DNA of 64,000 nt, taken from the NCBI GenBank assembly GCA_041394285.1, contig JAWKIL010000016.1:92062-156061 (forward strand), given 5' to 3'. Origin of the DNA: CADEDH01 sp041394285 (GTDB lineage Bacteria; Actinomycetota; Acidimicrobiia; Acidimicrobiales; SZUA-35). This document shows positions 49,766-58,191 of the stretch, one piece after another. A model generated the notes under the pieces. It did no database searches. It was not told where the DNA came from and was given only the letters and a program-made list of their open reading frames with translations. The translations under genes were made by a program, and so were the position numbers. Positions within the stretch are counted from its first letter, which is position 1; each line of letters opens with the position of its first letter.

Positions 49766-52015
49766 GTGCACGCCGATGCCCTGCTGGACGGGCTGAACGA
49801 GGCTCAGCTCCGGGCCGTGACGGCCGACGGCGGGCCGGTGGTGGTGCTGGCCGGCGCCGGATCGGGCAAGACGCGGGTCCTGACCCGGCGGATCGCGTGG
49901 CGGGTGCTGCGGGGCGACACCGACCCGTCCAAGGTCATGGCCCTCACCTTCACCCGGGCGGCGGCGGCCGAGCTGCGGGAGCGGCTCCTCACCCTCGGCC
50001 TGCGGGACCGGGTGACGGCCGGGACCTTCCATGCCCTGGCCCTGGTCCAGCTCCGCCAGCGTTGGGCCGAGCGCAACATGACCCCACCCACCCTGGTGGA
50101 CCGCAAGCTCCGCCTGATCAGCCCGCTGCTCCCCCGATCGGGGTCCGGGCGCCGGGTCGACGCCCTGGACGTGGCAGCCGAGATCGACTGGGCCCGGGCC
50201 CGCCTGGTGCCACCCGAGCAGTACGGCCCGGCGGCGGTCGAGGCCGGCCGCACCCCTCCCCTGCCGGCCGAGCAGATGGCCGAGCTCATGGTGGCCTACG
50301 CCCAGGTCAAGCGGCGTAAACGGGTGGTCGACTTCGACGATCTCCTCCACCTCGCCATCCGGGACCTCCAGGCCGATCCGGCGTACGCCGAAGCGGTGCG
50401 GTGGCGCTACCGCCATCTGTACGTCGACGAGTTCCAGGACGTGAACCCCCTCCAGTACGAGCTGCTGGCCCACTGGCGGGGCAACCGGCCCGACCTGTTC
50501 GTGGTGGGCGACCCCAACCAGGCCATCTACGGCTGGAACGGCGCCGATCCCAACCTCCTCAACCGGTTCGTGCGCCGGGAGAAGGGGGCCGAGCTGGTGC
50601 AGCTGACCGAGAACTACCGGTCGACCCCCCAGGTGCTGGCCCTCGCCGGCAGCCTCACCACCTCGCCCCCGCTCCAGCCCAACCGGCCCGACGGCCCGGT
50701 GCCCACGATCACCGCCTACACCGACGACCGCTCGGAGGCCGAGGGGATCGCCCGCCGGGCCCGGGAGGCCCACTCGGTGGCCGGCGCCTGGAACCACCAG
50801 GCCGTGCTGGTGCGCACGAACGCCCAGCTCCTGGTGGTGGAGCAGGCACTCACCGAGGCCGGCATCCCGTGCCGGGTGCGGGCCGGGGCCGGACCCCTGG
50901 CCACGCCCGAGGTACGGGCCGAGCTCAAGGTGCTCGACCATCCCGGCGTCGATCTGGCCGCCTACGTGGAGGCCCTCGACGACCGCCTGGACCGGGCCGG
51001 CACCGGCCACGGGGGCGAGCTCACCGTGCCCGAGATCGAGCGCCGGGCCAACCTGGCCTCGTTCGCCGCCCTCATCCACGATTACCTGGCCACCGACCCC
51101 GCCCCGTCGGGCCCCGGACTGGTGGCGTGGGCCGGCACGCTCCAGCAGGGTGACGTGAGCGCGGCGGCCGACGGGGTGGAGCTCACCACCTTCCACGGGG
51201 CCAAGGGCCTGGAGTGGCCGGTGGTGCACCTGGCCGGCCTGGAGGAGGGCTTCGTTCCCATCGCCTACGCCACCACCGGGGCCCAGCTCAACGAGGAGCG
51301 CCGCCTGCTCTACGTGGCCGTCACCCGGGCGGTGGACGAGCTCCACCTGTCGTGGGCGGGCCAGCGCACGTTCGGAGCCAAGACCGTCCAGCGTCAGGCG
51401 TCGCAGCTCCTGGCCCCGCTGGCCGACGCCGTGACCCGCCTCGGGGTGGGCCCGGCCCACCGGGTCGACTGGCGGGCCCAGCTGGCCCGAAGCCGTCAGA
51501 GCTTGGCCGAGGCCACGGCTGGCCTGGACGACGACCCGGCCGGTCCCGACCCCGGCCTATCGGTGGTGGGCCCCGACGGGACGCTGGGCCCGCCGACCTC
51601 CCGGCGCCGGTCCGGGGCCGCGGCCGACGCCGCCCGGGGCGGCGGCGACCGACGCGGCACCCGGCGCAGTGCGGGCGCGACCGGCGGGCCGGCGGTACCG
51701 GCACGAGCCGCGGCCGAACGGGCCGGTGGCCGGGCCGGTGGCCGAGCCGGTGTAACTGCGAGCAGCGGGGCCGGCGCCGACGACGAGGGAGAGACGATCT
51801 ACCGGGCTCTGCAGCAGTGGCGGCAGCGGCGGGCCCGGGCGGCCGACGTGCCGCCCCACGTGGTGTTCAGCGACCAGACGCTCCGGGCCATCGCCCGGGA
51901 CCGACCGACCACCCGGGCCCGGCTGGCTTCCATGCCGGGCATGGGCCCGGCCAAGCTGAGCCGGTACGGCGACGACCTGCTCCAGCTCCTGGCCGAGGCG
52001 GGAGTGGGTAGGTGA
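49766..52015 (+). CDS. uvrD2: UvrD2-type superfamily I DNA helicase with C-terminal HRDC
   Basis: 3'-5' DNA helicase/translocase for repair and recombination. 749 residues. Motif Q/I: LNEAQLRAVTADGGP and VVVLAGAGSGKTRVLTRRIA; Ia LTFTRAAAAELRERL; II YVDEFQDVNPLQYELL; III VVGDPNQAIYGWNGADPNLL; IV YRSTPQVLALA; V ELTTFHGAKGLEWPVVHLAG; VI LLYVAVTRAVDELHLSWAGQ. C-terminal HRDC domain starts near residue 670 (ALQQWRQRRARAADVPPHVV, PGMGPAKLSRYGDDLLQLL). The linker between the helicase core and HRDC is low-complexity Ala/Gly/Arg and has no cysteines, whereas mycobacterial UvrD2 has a tetracysteine motif there. Confidence 0.9.
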   Translation: MHADALLDGLNEAQLRAVTADGGPVVVLAGAGSGKTRVLTRRIAWRVLRGDTDPSKVMALTFTRAAAAELRERLLTLGLRDRVTAGTFHALALVQLRQRWAERNMTPPTLVDRKLRLISPLLPRSGSGRRVDALDVAAEIDWARARLVPPEQYGPAAVEAGRTPPLPAEQMAELMVAYAQVKRRKRVVDFDDLLHLAIRDLQADPAYAEAVRWRYRHLYVDEFQDVNPLQYELLAHWRGNRPDLFVVGDPNQAIYGWNGADPNLLNRFVRREKGAELVQLTENYRSTPQVLALAGSLTTSPPLQPNRPDGPVPTITAYTDDRSEAEGIARRAREAHSVAGAWNHQAVLVRTNAQLLVVEQALTEAGIPCRVRAGAGPLATPEVRAELKVLDHPGVDLAAYVEALDDRLDRAGTGHGGELTVPEIERRANLASFAALIHDYLATDPAPSGPGLVAWAGTLQQGDVSAAADGVELTTFHGAKGLEWPVVHLAGLEEGFVPIAYATTGAQLNEERRLLYVAVTRAVDELHLSWAGQRTFGAKTVQRQASQLLAPLADAVTRLGVGPAHRVDWRAQLARSRQSLAEATAGLDDDPAGPDPGLSVVGPDGTLGPPTSRRRSGAAADAARGGGDRRGTRRSAGATGGPAVPARAAAERAGGRAGGRAGVTASSGAGADDEGETIYRALQQWRQRRARAADVPPHVVFSDQTLRAIARDRPTTRARLASMPGMGPAKLSRYGDDLLQLLAEAGVGR

Positions 52016-52022
52016 CCAGCTC

Positions 52023-52036
52023 TGGTCCTTCGTCCC
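52023..52036 (+). promoter_or_regulatory. Candidate DevR box (site A) upstream of the USP-PPOX gene
   Basis: TGGTCCTTCGTCCC, 10 of 14 bases matching the mycobacterial DosR/DevR consensus GGGACTWWAGTCCC. It shares the GGTCCTTCG core with the site at 54495. About 122 bases before the ATG. Confidence 0.35.
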
Positions 52037-52157
52037 TGGCGCCGGTGGCGGGCGGCCTGATGTGTTGTTGTCCAGGATCTCCGTGCGCGGTGTGCCGCCC
52101 GTGGCACGATGCGCACCAGGCCCCGTCCTCTCCACCACCATCCCAGGAGCTCGTCCC

Positions 52158-53402
52158 ATGCCATCGCCGCCGCTGACCGTACGTGCCCTCGACCGGGTGC
52201 TCGTGGCCCTCGACACCCCGCTGCCGGCCCTGCCCGACGGCGACGGCGCCGAGCCGGGCGGTGGTGCAACCGTCCCCTCCGCCGAGCGAACGGTGCTGGC
52301 AGCCGAGGTGCTGGCCTCCTGGTTCGGCGCATCGCTGCAGTTCGTGACGACCGACACGGCCTCCACCGAGCAGCTGAACCGCCTGAGCGGCACCATCGGC
52401 CTGCGCACCGAGCCGGTGCTGGTGCTGGCCGGCTCCGCCTTCGGCGACGACCTCCACCGCCACGCCGTGAGCCACGCGCCCTGCCTGGTGGTGGCGGCGG
52501 CCGATGACCAGTCGCTGGCCGTGGCCCGGGCCGGCGCCCAGCCCACCTACCTCGTGCCCCACGGCCCCAAGCGGCGCCAGCCCAGCGGGCCCCTGCTGGT
52601 GGTGCTGGAGGCGGGCGACGAGCTCGACGACGCCCTGGCCCTGGCCACCGTGTGGTCCCAGTCGCTCGACCTCGGCCTGCGCCTCGTTCCCGGCGACCAC
52701 GAGGGGGCCACCGACGAAGCCGAGCGGGCCCAGGTCCGCCTGGAGGCGATGGGCGTGCGGGCCACGGTGGAGGCGCCGGGCTGGGCGGTGGAGCAGGCGT
52801 TCGACTCGACCGACGCGCCCCTGGCCCTGGTGGTGGCGGCCCATCGCCTCACCGGCACCGGCGACGACGATCTCAGCGACACCGTGGCCCGGGTGCTCGA
52901 CGCCGGGGGCAGCGTGCTGGTGGCCCCGGCCGCCACCGCACTACCGGCCCGGGAGCCGGTGGTGGACCTCAACGCCCTGCACGACCTGTCGGCCGCCCTC
53001 GGCACCACGTCGGACGACGCCGACACCCTGTCGGCCGAGGAGTGCACCGAGGTGCTGCGGTCGGCGGTGGTGGGCCGGCTGGCCTACGTCGACCACGGCT
53101 GGCCGGTGGTGGTGCCGATCAACTTCTCGCTCCACGAGGGCGACATCTTCATCCGCAGCGTGCAGGGCGGGAAGCTGGACGCCGCCGTGCGCAACGAGCG
53201 GGTGTGCTTCGAGGTGGACCGCATCTCGTCGGCCGAACGCCAGGGCCGGAGCGTGATCGTGCACGGCCACCTGGAGGTGATCCGGGATCCGGGCACCCTG
53301 CAGGCGGCCTGGGCCCACGATCCCGCCCCGTGGGTGGACGACAACCAGATGCTGTGGCTGCGCCTGGTGGCGCTGGCCACCACCGGCCGCACCGTGGGCT
53401 GA
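52158..53402 (+). CDS. USP-like tandem domain fused to a PPOX-type (pyridoxamine oxidase-like) domain
   Basis: Protein of 414 residues. The first roughly 280 residues are related in fold to universal stress proteins (VRALDRVLVALDTPLPALPD near the start, GPLLVVLEAGDELDDALALA, GGSVLVAPAATALPA), although the ATP loop is weak. The C-terminal 130 form a split-barrel flavin/F420 domain: EECTEVLRSAVVGRLAYVDH, GWPVVVPINFSLHEGDIFIR, RNERVCFEVDRISSAERQGR, SVIVHGHLEVI. This domain resembles those of DosR-regulon proteins in mycobacteria. Ribosome site AGGAG before the ATG. Part of the stress cluster with the following USP gene and devR-devS. Confidence 0.7.
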   Translation: MPSPPLTVRALDRVLVALDTPLPALPDGDGAEPGGGATVPSAERTVLAAEVLASWFGASLQFVTTDTASTEQLNRLSGTIGLRTEPVLVLAGSAFGDDLHRHAVSHAPCLVVAAADDQSLAVARAGAQPTYLVPHGPKRRQPSGPLLVVLEAGDELDDALALATVWSQSLDLGLRLVPGDHEGATDEAERAQVRLEAMGVRATVEAPGWAVEQAFDSTDAPLALVVAAHRLTGTGDDDLSDTVARVLDAGGSVLVAPAATALPAREPVVDLNALHDLSAALGTTSDDADTLSAEECTEVLRSAVVGRLAYVDHGWPVVVPINFSLHEGDIFIRSVQGGKLDAAVRNERVCFEVDRISSAERQGRSVIVHGHLEVIRDPGTLQAAWAHDPAPWVDDNQMLWLRLVALATTGRTVG

Positions 53403-53410
53403 CCCGATCC

Positions 53411-53463
53411 TGCGATCTGTGGCGCCTGGCGCTGTATTCTGCACGCCAGCGCCACAGATCGCA
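53411..53463. repeat. Palindromic element family B, copy 3
   Basis: Perfect 15-bp arms tgcgatctgtggcgc / gcgccacagatcgca, extended inward (ctggcg / cgccag) to about 20 bp with one bulge; the loop is ctgtattctgca. It starts eight bases after the USP-PPOX stop, in a convergent gap. Confidence 0.88.
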
Positions 53464-53478
53464 GCGGATCATCCGGGC

Positions 53479-54399
53479 TCAGTGCCCGACGGGTACCACC
53501 ACGGTGGCCACCACCGGCTTGTGGACGAGGCTCGTGGTCACCGAGCCGACCAGCAGGTGGGCCACACCCTCGTGACCCCGGGCCCCCAGCACCATCAGGT
53601 CGGCACCCTCGGCTGCATCCATCAGGACCGTGCGGGGGTCGCCGTACTCGAGCCGGCCCACCACCTCGTGCACCGGAGCGCCGGAGGCCACGGCCCGGGC
53701 CCTGGCCTCCTCCACCGTCTTGGCCAGCGACGCCTTGGCCTCCTCCTCGAACAGCTCCACCGACAGAGCGGCGGCGTCGGGATAGGTGGCCAGATGGTAG
53801 GTCCAGGCGTGGACCGCCTCCAGGGTGGCTCCCGCCGGGGTGTAGCGCATGGCCCAGGCCAGGGCGGCCACCGCGTTGGGCGAGCCGTCCACCCCCACCA
53901 CCACCCGGCGGGTGTCGTCCTCCACCGGCACGTGCTCGGGGATCACGGCCACCGGCACGGTGGCGTGGCGCACCACGTGCGAGCTCACCGAGCCGAGGAC
54001 GGCGTCGGCCACCGCGCCCCGGCCCCGGGTGCCCACCACGATGAGCGCCGCGCTGCGGCCGACGTCGACCAGGCAGTGCCCGGCGGTGCCCTCGGCCACC
54101 ACCAGGGCGGCGGAGAGGGTCTGATCGACCTCGGCCAGGGCCTGCTCGCCCTCGCTCTTGGCCTGGTCGGCGAACTCCTGGGCCGAGGGCCCGGGAGGCC
54201 CTCCGGGCATGCCGGTCGGCACCGCCCACCATGGATAGTGCCATGCCACCACAGGGGTCACCGGGCCGAAGCGGGCGGTTCGAGCGGCGGCCCAGCGCAG
54301 CGCATGCTGCGAACCGGGCGAGCCGTCGATGCCCACAACGATGCCTTGGACGGTGGGGTCGGTGTTGTTGCTGTCGGTCTTTCCAAGCACATCGGTCAC
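53479..54399 (-). CDS. Universal stress protein with two USP domains
   Basis: Protein of 306 residues from a GTG start. Domain 1: GIVVGIDGSPGSQHALRWAA and ATP loop VVGTRGRGAVADAVLGSVSS, then HVVRHATVPVAVIP. Domain 2: VVVGVDGSPNAVAALAWAMR and VLGARGHEGVAHLLVGSVTT, then SLVHKPVVATVVVP. Both loops keep the G-2x-G-9x-G(S/T) ATP motif. Tandem USPs of this kind are prominent members of the DosR regulon in mycobacteria. It is divergent from devR, and the 148-base spacer holds two candidate DevR boxes. Confidence 0.9.
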   Translation of the reverse strand: MTDVLGKTDSNNTDPTVQGIVVGIDGSPGSQHALRWAAARTARFGPVTPVVAWHYPWWAVPTGMPGGPPGPSAQEFADQAKSEGEQALAEVDQTLSAALVVAEGTAGHCLVDVGRSAALIVVGTRGRGAVADAVLGSVSSHVVRHATVPVAVIPEHVPVEDDTRRVVVGVDGSPNAVAALAWAMRYTPAGATLEAVHAWTYHLATYPDAAALSVELFEEEAKASLAKTVEEARARAVASGAPVHEVVGRLEYGDPRTVLMDAAEGADLMVLGARGHEGVAHLLVGSVTTSLVHKPVVATVVVPVGH

Positions 54400-54434
54400 G
54401 ATTACATCCTGGCCCCCGGGGCGCCATCGGGTGA

Positions 54435-54448
54435 GAGAACAAAGTCCA
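54435..54448 (-). promoter_or_regulatory. Candidate DevR box (site D)
   Basis: On the minus strand TGGACTTTGTTCTC, 10 of 14 matches to GGGACTWWAGTCCC, about 36 bases upstream of the USP start. Confidence 0.35.
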
Positions 54449-54494
54449 TTTCCCCTGGTCGCCGACGGAGCCCGGCGACGACGAGCGACAGATC

Positions 54495-54508
54495 GGGGCG
54501 AAGGACCC
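54495..54508 (-). promoter_or_regulatory. Candidate DevR box (site B)
   Basis: On the minus strand GGGTCCTTCGCCCC, 10 of 14 matches, in the devR/USP divergent region. It shares the core GGTCCTTCG with site A. Confidence 0.35.
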
Positions 54509-54619
54509 TGGCGGCCCCCGGCCCTGAGCGCCGAGGATTGATCGCCTATGCTGCAAGAAGGCGGCTTCGCCCTGACAACACCGGATCAATCGGAGCCAGC
54601 GCGTGATCGGAGCCCGACC

Positions 54620-55264
54620 GTGATCAAAGTCTTCCTTCTCGACGACCATGAGATCGTGCGGCGCGGCCTGCGGGAGCTGATCTCGGCCGACGAGGAGATC
54701 GAGGTGGTCGGCGAGACCGGCAAGGCGTCCGAGGCCCTGCGGATCGTGGCCGACACCCGGCCCGACGTCGCCGTGCTCGACGTCCGCCTCCAGGACGGCA
54801 ACGGCATCGAGGTCTGCCGCGACATCCGGTCGCAGTACCCCGACACCGCCTGCCTCATCCTCACCTCGTTCAGCGACGACCACGCCCTGGTCGACGCAGC
54901 CGTGGCCGGGGCCGCCGGCTACTGCCTCAAGCAGATCCGGGGCAACGAGCTGATCTCGTCGATCCGCAAGGTGGCAGCCGGCGGGGTGCTGCTCGACGCG
55001 GCCACGGTGCGCATGGGCATGTCCCGGCTGCGGGCCAGCGAGGAGGGCAAGATCGCCACCCTCACCGACCAGGAGCGGCGGATCTTCGATCTCATCGGCG
55101 AGGGCTACTCCAACCGCCAGATCGCCGACGAGATGTTCCTGGCCGAGAAGACCGTGAAGAACTACGTCTCCAACCTGCTGGCCAAGCTGGACATGAACCG
55201 CCGCACCGAGGTGGCGGCGTACGCCGCTCGCATCGACGAGCGCAAGTCACGCCGCTTCGACTGA
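54620..55264 (+). CDS. devR: DevR/DosR-like response regulator (NarL family)
   Basis: Protein of 214 residues close in length to M. tuberculosis DevR (217) and following it residue for residue at the start (VIKVFLLDDHEIVRRGL). Receiver domain: Asp8/Asp9, phosphoacceptor Asp54 in VAVLDVRLQDGNGIEVCRD, Thr82, Lys104 in GYCLKQIRG. C-terminal LuxR-type helix-turn-helix: LTDQERRIFDLIGEGYSNRQ, then IADEMFLAEKTVKNYVSNLL and AKLDMNRRTEVAA. The GTG at 54620 is chosen because it matches the DevR start; the frame opens at 54548. It forms an operon with the kinase gene 11 bases downstream. Confidence 0.88.
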   Translation: MIKVFLLDDHEIVRRGLRELISADEEIEVVGETGKASEALRIVADTRPDVAVLDVRLQDGNGIEVCRDIRSQYPDTACLILTSFSDDHALVDAAVAGAAGYCLKQIRGNELISSIRKVAAGGVLLDAATVRMGMSRLRASEEGKIATLTDQERRIFDLIGEGYSNRQIADEMFLAEKTVKNYVSNLLAKLDMNRRTEVAAYAARIDERKSRRFD

Positions 55265-55275
55265 GGAACCCGAGG

Positions 55276-56646
55276 GTGAACCAACTGCTGACCGACGCCG
55301 CGCTCGGCGTGTTCGAATCCGCCTCCGACGGCATCATCGTGGTCGACGCCGACGGGCTGATCACGCTGGCCAACCCGATGGCCCACACCATGTTCGGCTA
55401 CCCCGACGGCGACCTGGAGGGCACGAGCATCGAGGCGCTGGTCCCCGAGAACCGGAGTCAGGCACACCGGGCCCACCGCCTCCGCTACCGGGCCGATCCC
55501 CGGGCCCGGGTCATGGGTGACCAGTCGGCCCGGCTGTCGGCCCGCCGCCTCGACGGCAGCACCTTCCCCGTCGACGTGGCCCTCAGCCCCATGACGCTGG
55601 CCGGTGAGGCCGTGACGGTGGCCGTGGCCCGCGACGTGAGCGAGCGGGTGCGGGCCGAGATCGAGCACGACACCGTGCGCCGCTCGCTCGATGCGGTCGA
55701 CGACGCCGTGCTCATGTTCGACCCGGCCACGCTGCAGCTCACCTACGTGAACCGGGGAGCGGAGGAGCAGCTCGGCTACGACCGCAAGCGGCTGCTGAGC
55801 GAGATGACCCCCCTCCACGTGCTGCCCGAGCACAGCGACGAGAGCTTCCGCCGGGCCATCGAGCCGGTGGTGGCGTGCCGGGTGCCGGCGGTGCTGCTGA
55901 GCACGGAGGTGCTGCGGGCCGACGGCGAGCTGACCCCGGTGGAGATCCGGATCCAGTACCCCGACATCGGCGCCGACCGCCGGGCGGTGGTGGCCATCTC
56001 CCGCGACGTGTCGGACCGGGAGATGGCGGCCGAGCGGCTGCGGGCCAGCGAGGCCAGGGTCAGCCTGGTGGAGGAACGGGAGCGGATCGGGCGCGACCTC
56101 CACGACGTGGTGATCCAGCGGCTGTTCGCCACCGGGATGCAGCTCCAGGCGGCGCTGGGCTCTCCCGCCCAGCTGCTGGAGCGGGCCCAGGCCACGATCT
56201 CCGACCTCGACGAGACGATCGCCGCCATCCGCGACACCGTGTTCCAGCTCACCACGGCCGAGATCCCCCTGGAGCGGGAGATCAGCCTCGTGGTGGACCG
56301 GCACCGGCGGGCCAGCCACAACCAGATCGAGATCGAGATCGACGGCCCGATCGGCGAGCTCGGCGGCGAGGTGGGCCAGCATCTGGTGGCCACGCTCAAC
56401 GAGCTGCTGTCGAACGTGAGCCGCCACGCCAAGGCCGGTCTGGCCCTGGTGACGATCCGGGTGGGCAGCGCGGTGGAGCTGACGGTGAGCGACGACGGCG
56501 TGGGCATGGCCAACGCCGTGCACCGGGGCTACGGGCTGTCCAACGTGGCCCGCCGGGCCCGGGAGCTGGGCGGAGAGCTCGACGTGCGGTCCGGTCTCGA
56601 CGGCCGGGGCCTGCTCGTGACCTGGACGGTCCCCGCCCGGACCTGA
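55276..56646 (+). CDS. Two-PAS sensor histidine kinase, DevS-like partner of DevR
   Basis: Protein of 456 residues. Two PAS domains (about 5-120, with GIIVVDADGLITLANPMAHT, and 130-250, with LTYVNRGAEEQLGYDRKRLL), then a HisKA_3 dimerisation/phosphoacceptor segment RERIGRDLHDVVIQRLFATG with His276 and a HATPase domain (TLNELLSNVSRHAKAGLALV, SDDGVGMANAVHRGYGLSNV). Mycobacterial DevS/DosT carry GAF heme sensors; here the sensory part is PAS, and I see no obvious heme ligand. It lies 11 bases after devR and is almost certainly its kinase. Not membrane-bound. The signal could be redox, oxygen or a small ligand. Confidence 0.88.
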   Translation: MNQLLTDAALGVFESASDGIIVVDADGLITLANPMAHTMFGYPDGDLEGTSIEALVPENRSQAHRAHRLRYRADPRARVMGDQSARLSARRLDGSTFPVDVALSPMTLAGEAVTVAVARDVSERVRAEIEHDTVRRSLDAVDDAVLMFDPATLQLTYVNRGAEEQLGYDRKRLLSEMTPLHVLPEHSDESFRRAIEPVVACRVPAVLLSTEVLRADGELTPVEIRIQYPDIGADRRAVVAISRDVSDREMAAERLRASEARVSLVEERERIGRDLHDVVIQRLFATGMQLQAALGSPAQLLERAQATISDLDETIAAIRDTVFQLTTAEIPLEREISLVVDRHRRASHNQIEIEIDGPIGELGGEVGQHLVATLNELLSNVSRHAKAGLALVTIRVGSAVELTVSDDGVGMANAVHRGYGLSNVARRARELGGELDVRSGLDGRGLLVTWTVPART

Positions 56647-56650
56647 ACAG

Positions 56651-56664
56651 GGGACCTTCGACTC
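56651..56664 (+). promoter_or_regulatory. Candidate DevR box (site C)
   Basis: GGGACCTTCGACTC, 10 of 14 matches to the DosR consensus, 65 bases before the start of the cyclic-nucleotide-binding gene. The core GGACCTTCG differs from sites A and B by one base. Confidence 0.35.
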
Positions 56665-56728
56665 TCCACGGCACATCCCGGGCCCCTCACCATGGCGGTG
56701 TTGTCAACCTGAGAGGATGTGAGCCCCG

Positions 56729-57181
56729 ATGCTGCACCATCACCACGACGCCAAGGCGGCGCGGCTGAGCTCGCTGCCGTTGTTCCGGACCGCCGACCGC
56801 ACCGCCATCCGCCACCTCGCATCGGCCACCGACGAGATCTCGGTGGAGGCCGGCCGCACCCTCATCTGCCAGGGCCGTCACCACCATGAGGCCTTCGTGC
56901 TGGTGAACGGCGAGCTGCGGGTCCTGGTGGACGGGGAGGAGGTGGCCCGCCTCTCCGAGGGCACGATGGTGGGCGAGATCGGCCTGTTCGTCCCGGGGCC
57001 GGCGGCGGCCTCGGTGGAGGCCGTCACCGACTGCACCCTGCTGGTCATCCCGTACAACCGCTTCGACCAGGTGCTCGACGACGTCCCCACCCTCGCCCGG
57101 GAGCTGGCCACCGAGCTGGCCCGCCGCCTGCGCAACATGGACATCGAGTTCGGCCCCAAGGCCCTCGCCGCCGCACTCTGA
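56729..57181 (+). CDS. Cyclic-nucleotide-binding domain protein
   Basis: Protein of 150 residues that is essentially one CNB domain: an N-terminal His-rich start (MLHHHHDAKAARLSSLPLFR), the hydrophobic strands and helix LASATDEISVEAGRTLICQG, ELRVLVDGEEVARLSEGTMV and the phosphate-binding cassette GEIGLFVPGPAAASVEAV. The cassette lacks the Arg that contacts the phosphate of cAMP in typical members (GE-x-A-RxA/T), having AAAS instead, so cAMP binding is uncertain. No DNA-binding domain follows. It is the last gene of the stress cluster. Confidence 0.82.
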   Translation: MLHHHHDAKAARLSSLPLFRTADRTAIRHLASATDEISVEAGRTLICQGRHHHEAFVLVNGELRVLVDGEEVARLSEGTMVGEIGLFVPGPAAASVEAVTDCTLLVIPYNRFDQVLDDVPTLARELATELARRLRNMDIEFGPKALAAAL

Positions 57182-57272
57182 GCGGACCTCGGGGCGGTCG
57201 CCCCCGTCCGCTCCGGCAGGCGCCCGATCCGATCCAGCGTCGGGCCCGGGCCCGGGGATGGGGATGGCCCTG

Positions 57273-58058
57273 TCAGGCGGCAGAGGCGAAGGCGGCCAGC
57301 ACCGGGGCGTGGTCGCTGGGCTTGGTGCCCTTGCGGGCGTTGCGATCGATCACGTCGAGGATCGACCGTTCGGCCAGCGGCCGGCTCGACAGCACGTAGT
57401 CGATCCGCATGCCCTCACGCTTGTGGAAGTGGCCGGCCGTGTAGTCGTAGTAGCTGAACAGTCCCTTGGCGTCGTCGCCGTAGCGGCGGCGGAAGGTGTC
57501 GACCAGCCCCCAGTCCTTCACCGTGTCGAGCGCGCCCCGCTCCTCCGGGGTCACATGGGTGCTGCCGATGAACTTCGACGGGTCCCACACGTCGATATCG
57601 GTGGGGATGATGTTCCAGTCGCCGGCCACCACCACCTCGCCCTGGGGTGAGCAGGTGGCGGCCAGGTGGTGGCGGAGCCGGGCCAGCCACGACAGCTTGT
57701 AGTGGTAGTGGTCGTGACCCACCTCGCGGCCGTTGGGCACATAGACGCTGTGGACCCGCACCCCGCCGCAGGTGGCGGCGATGAGGCGGGCGTCGACGTC
57801 GGGCTCGATCCCGTCGGCGAAGCCGAACAGCGGCTCGTCGATGCCCACCCGGGACAGGATGGCCACCCCGTTCCACTGCCCCTGGCCGAAGTGCACCGAC
57901 TCGTAGCCCAGCGAGCTGAAGCTCAGGGCGGGGAACGCTTTGTCCGACAGCTTGGTCTCCTGGAGGCAGACCACGTCGGGCCGGGTCTGGTCCAGCCACT
58001 CCTCCACCCGGGGCAGCCGGGCCTTGAGCGAGTTCACGTTCCAGGTGGCGATCAGCAC
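57273..58058 (-). CDS. xthA: Exodeoxyribonuclease III / AP endonuclease
   Basis: Protein of 261 residues of the EEP superfamily. MLIATWNVNSLKARLPRVEE, metal Glu in VVCLQETKLSD, YVPNGREVGHDHYHYKLSW, GEVVVAGDWNIIPTDIDVWD, and the catalytic SDHAPVLAAF near the C-terminus. Cuts at abasic sites and degrades 3' ends in base-excision repair. GTG start; a TAGCGT box eight bases upstream and no ribosome site point to a leaderless message. The 91-base spacer after the CNB gene shows a GC-rich stem only. Confidence 0.93.
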   Translation of the reverse strand: MLIATWNVNSLKARLPRVEEWLDQTRPDVVCLQETKLSDKAFPALSFSSLGYESVHFGQGQWNGVAILSRVGIDEPLFGFADGIEPDVDARLIAATCGGVRVHSVYVPNGREVGHDHYHYKLSWLARLRHHLAATCSPQGEVVVAGDWNIIPTDIDVWDPSKFIGSTHVTPEERGALDTVKDWGLVDTFRRRYGDDAKGLFSYYDYTAGHFHKREGMRIDYVLSSRPLAERSILDVIDRNARKGTKPSDHAPVLAAFASAA

Positions 58059-58066
58059 GTCAATCG

Positions 58067-58072
58067 ACGCTA
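58067..58072 (-). promoter_or_regulatory. -10 box TAGCGT for xthA
   Basis: Minus-strand TAGCGT ends eight bases before the GTG at 58058, the same hexamer and spacing as at 26515 and 36187. Confidence 0.45.
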
Positions 58073-58191
58073 GCGGGAAGCCTCCATGGTTCCGGGAACC
58101 GCGGCCGGTAACGATCCGGCTCGACTCCCGGAGGTAGCCTCAGAGGTACAGCCCGGCCCCACCGAACCCACTCCACGGCACGAGGTGCGAC

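Noticed and set aside
49619..51460. Extension of the PH-domain gene into an 800-residue protein
   Set aside because: The extra part is the mirror of uvrD2, which is unmistakable on the plus strand.
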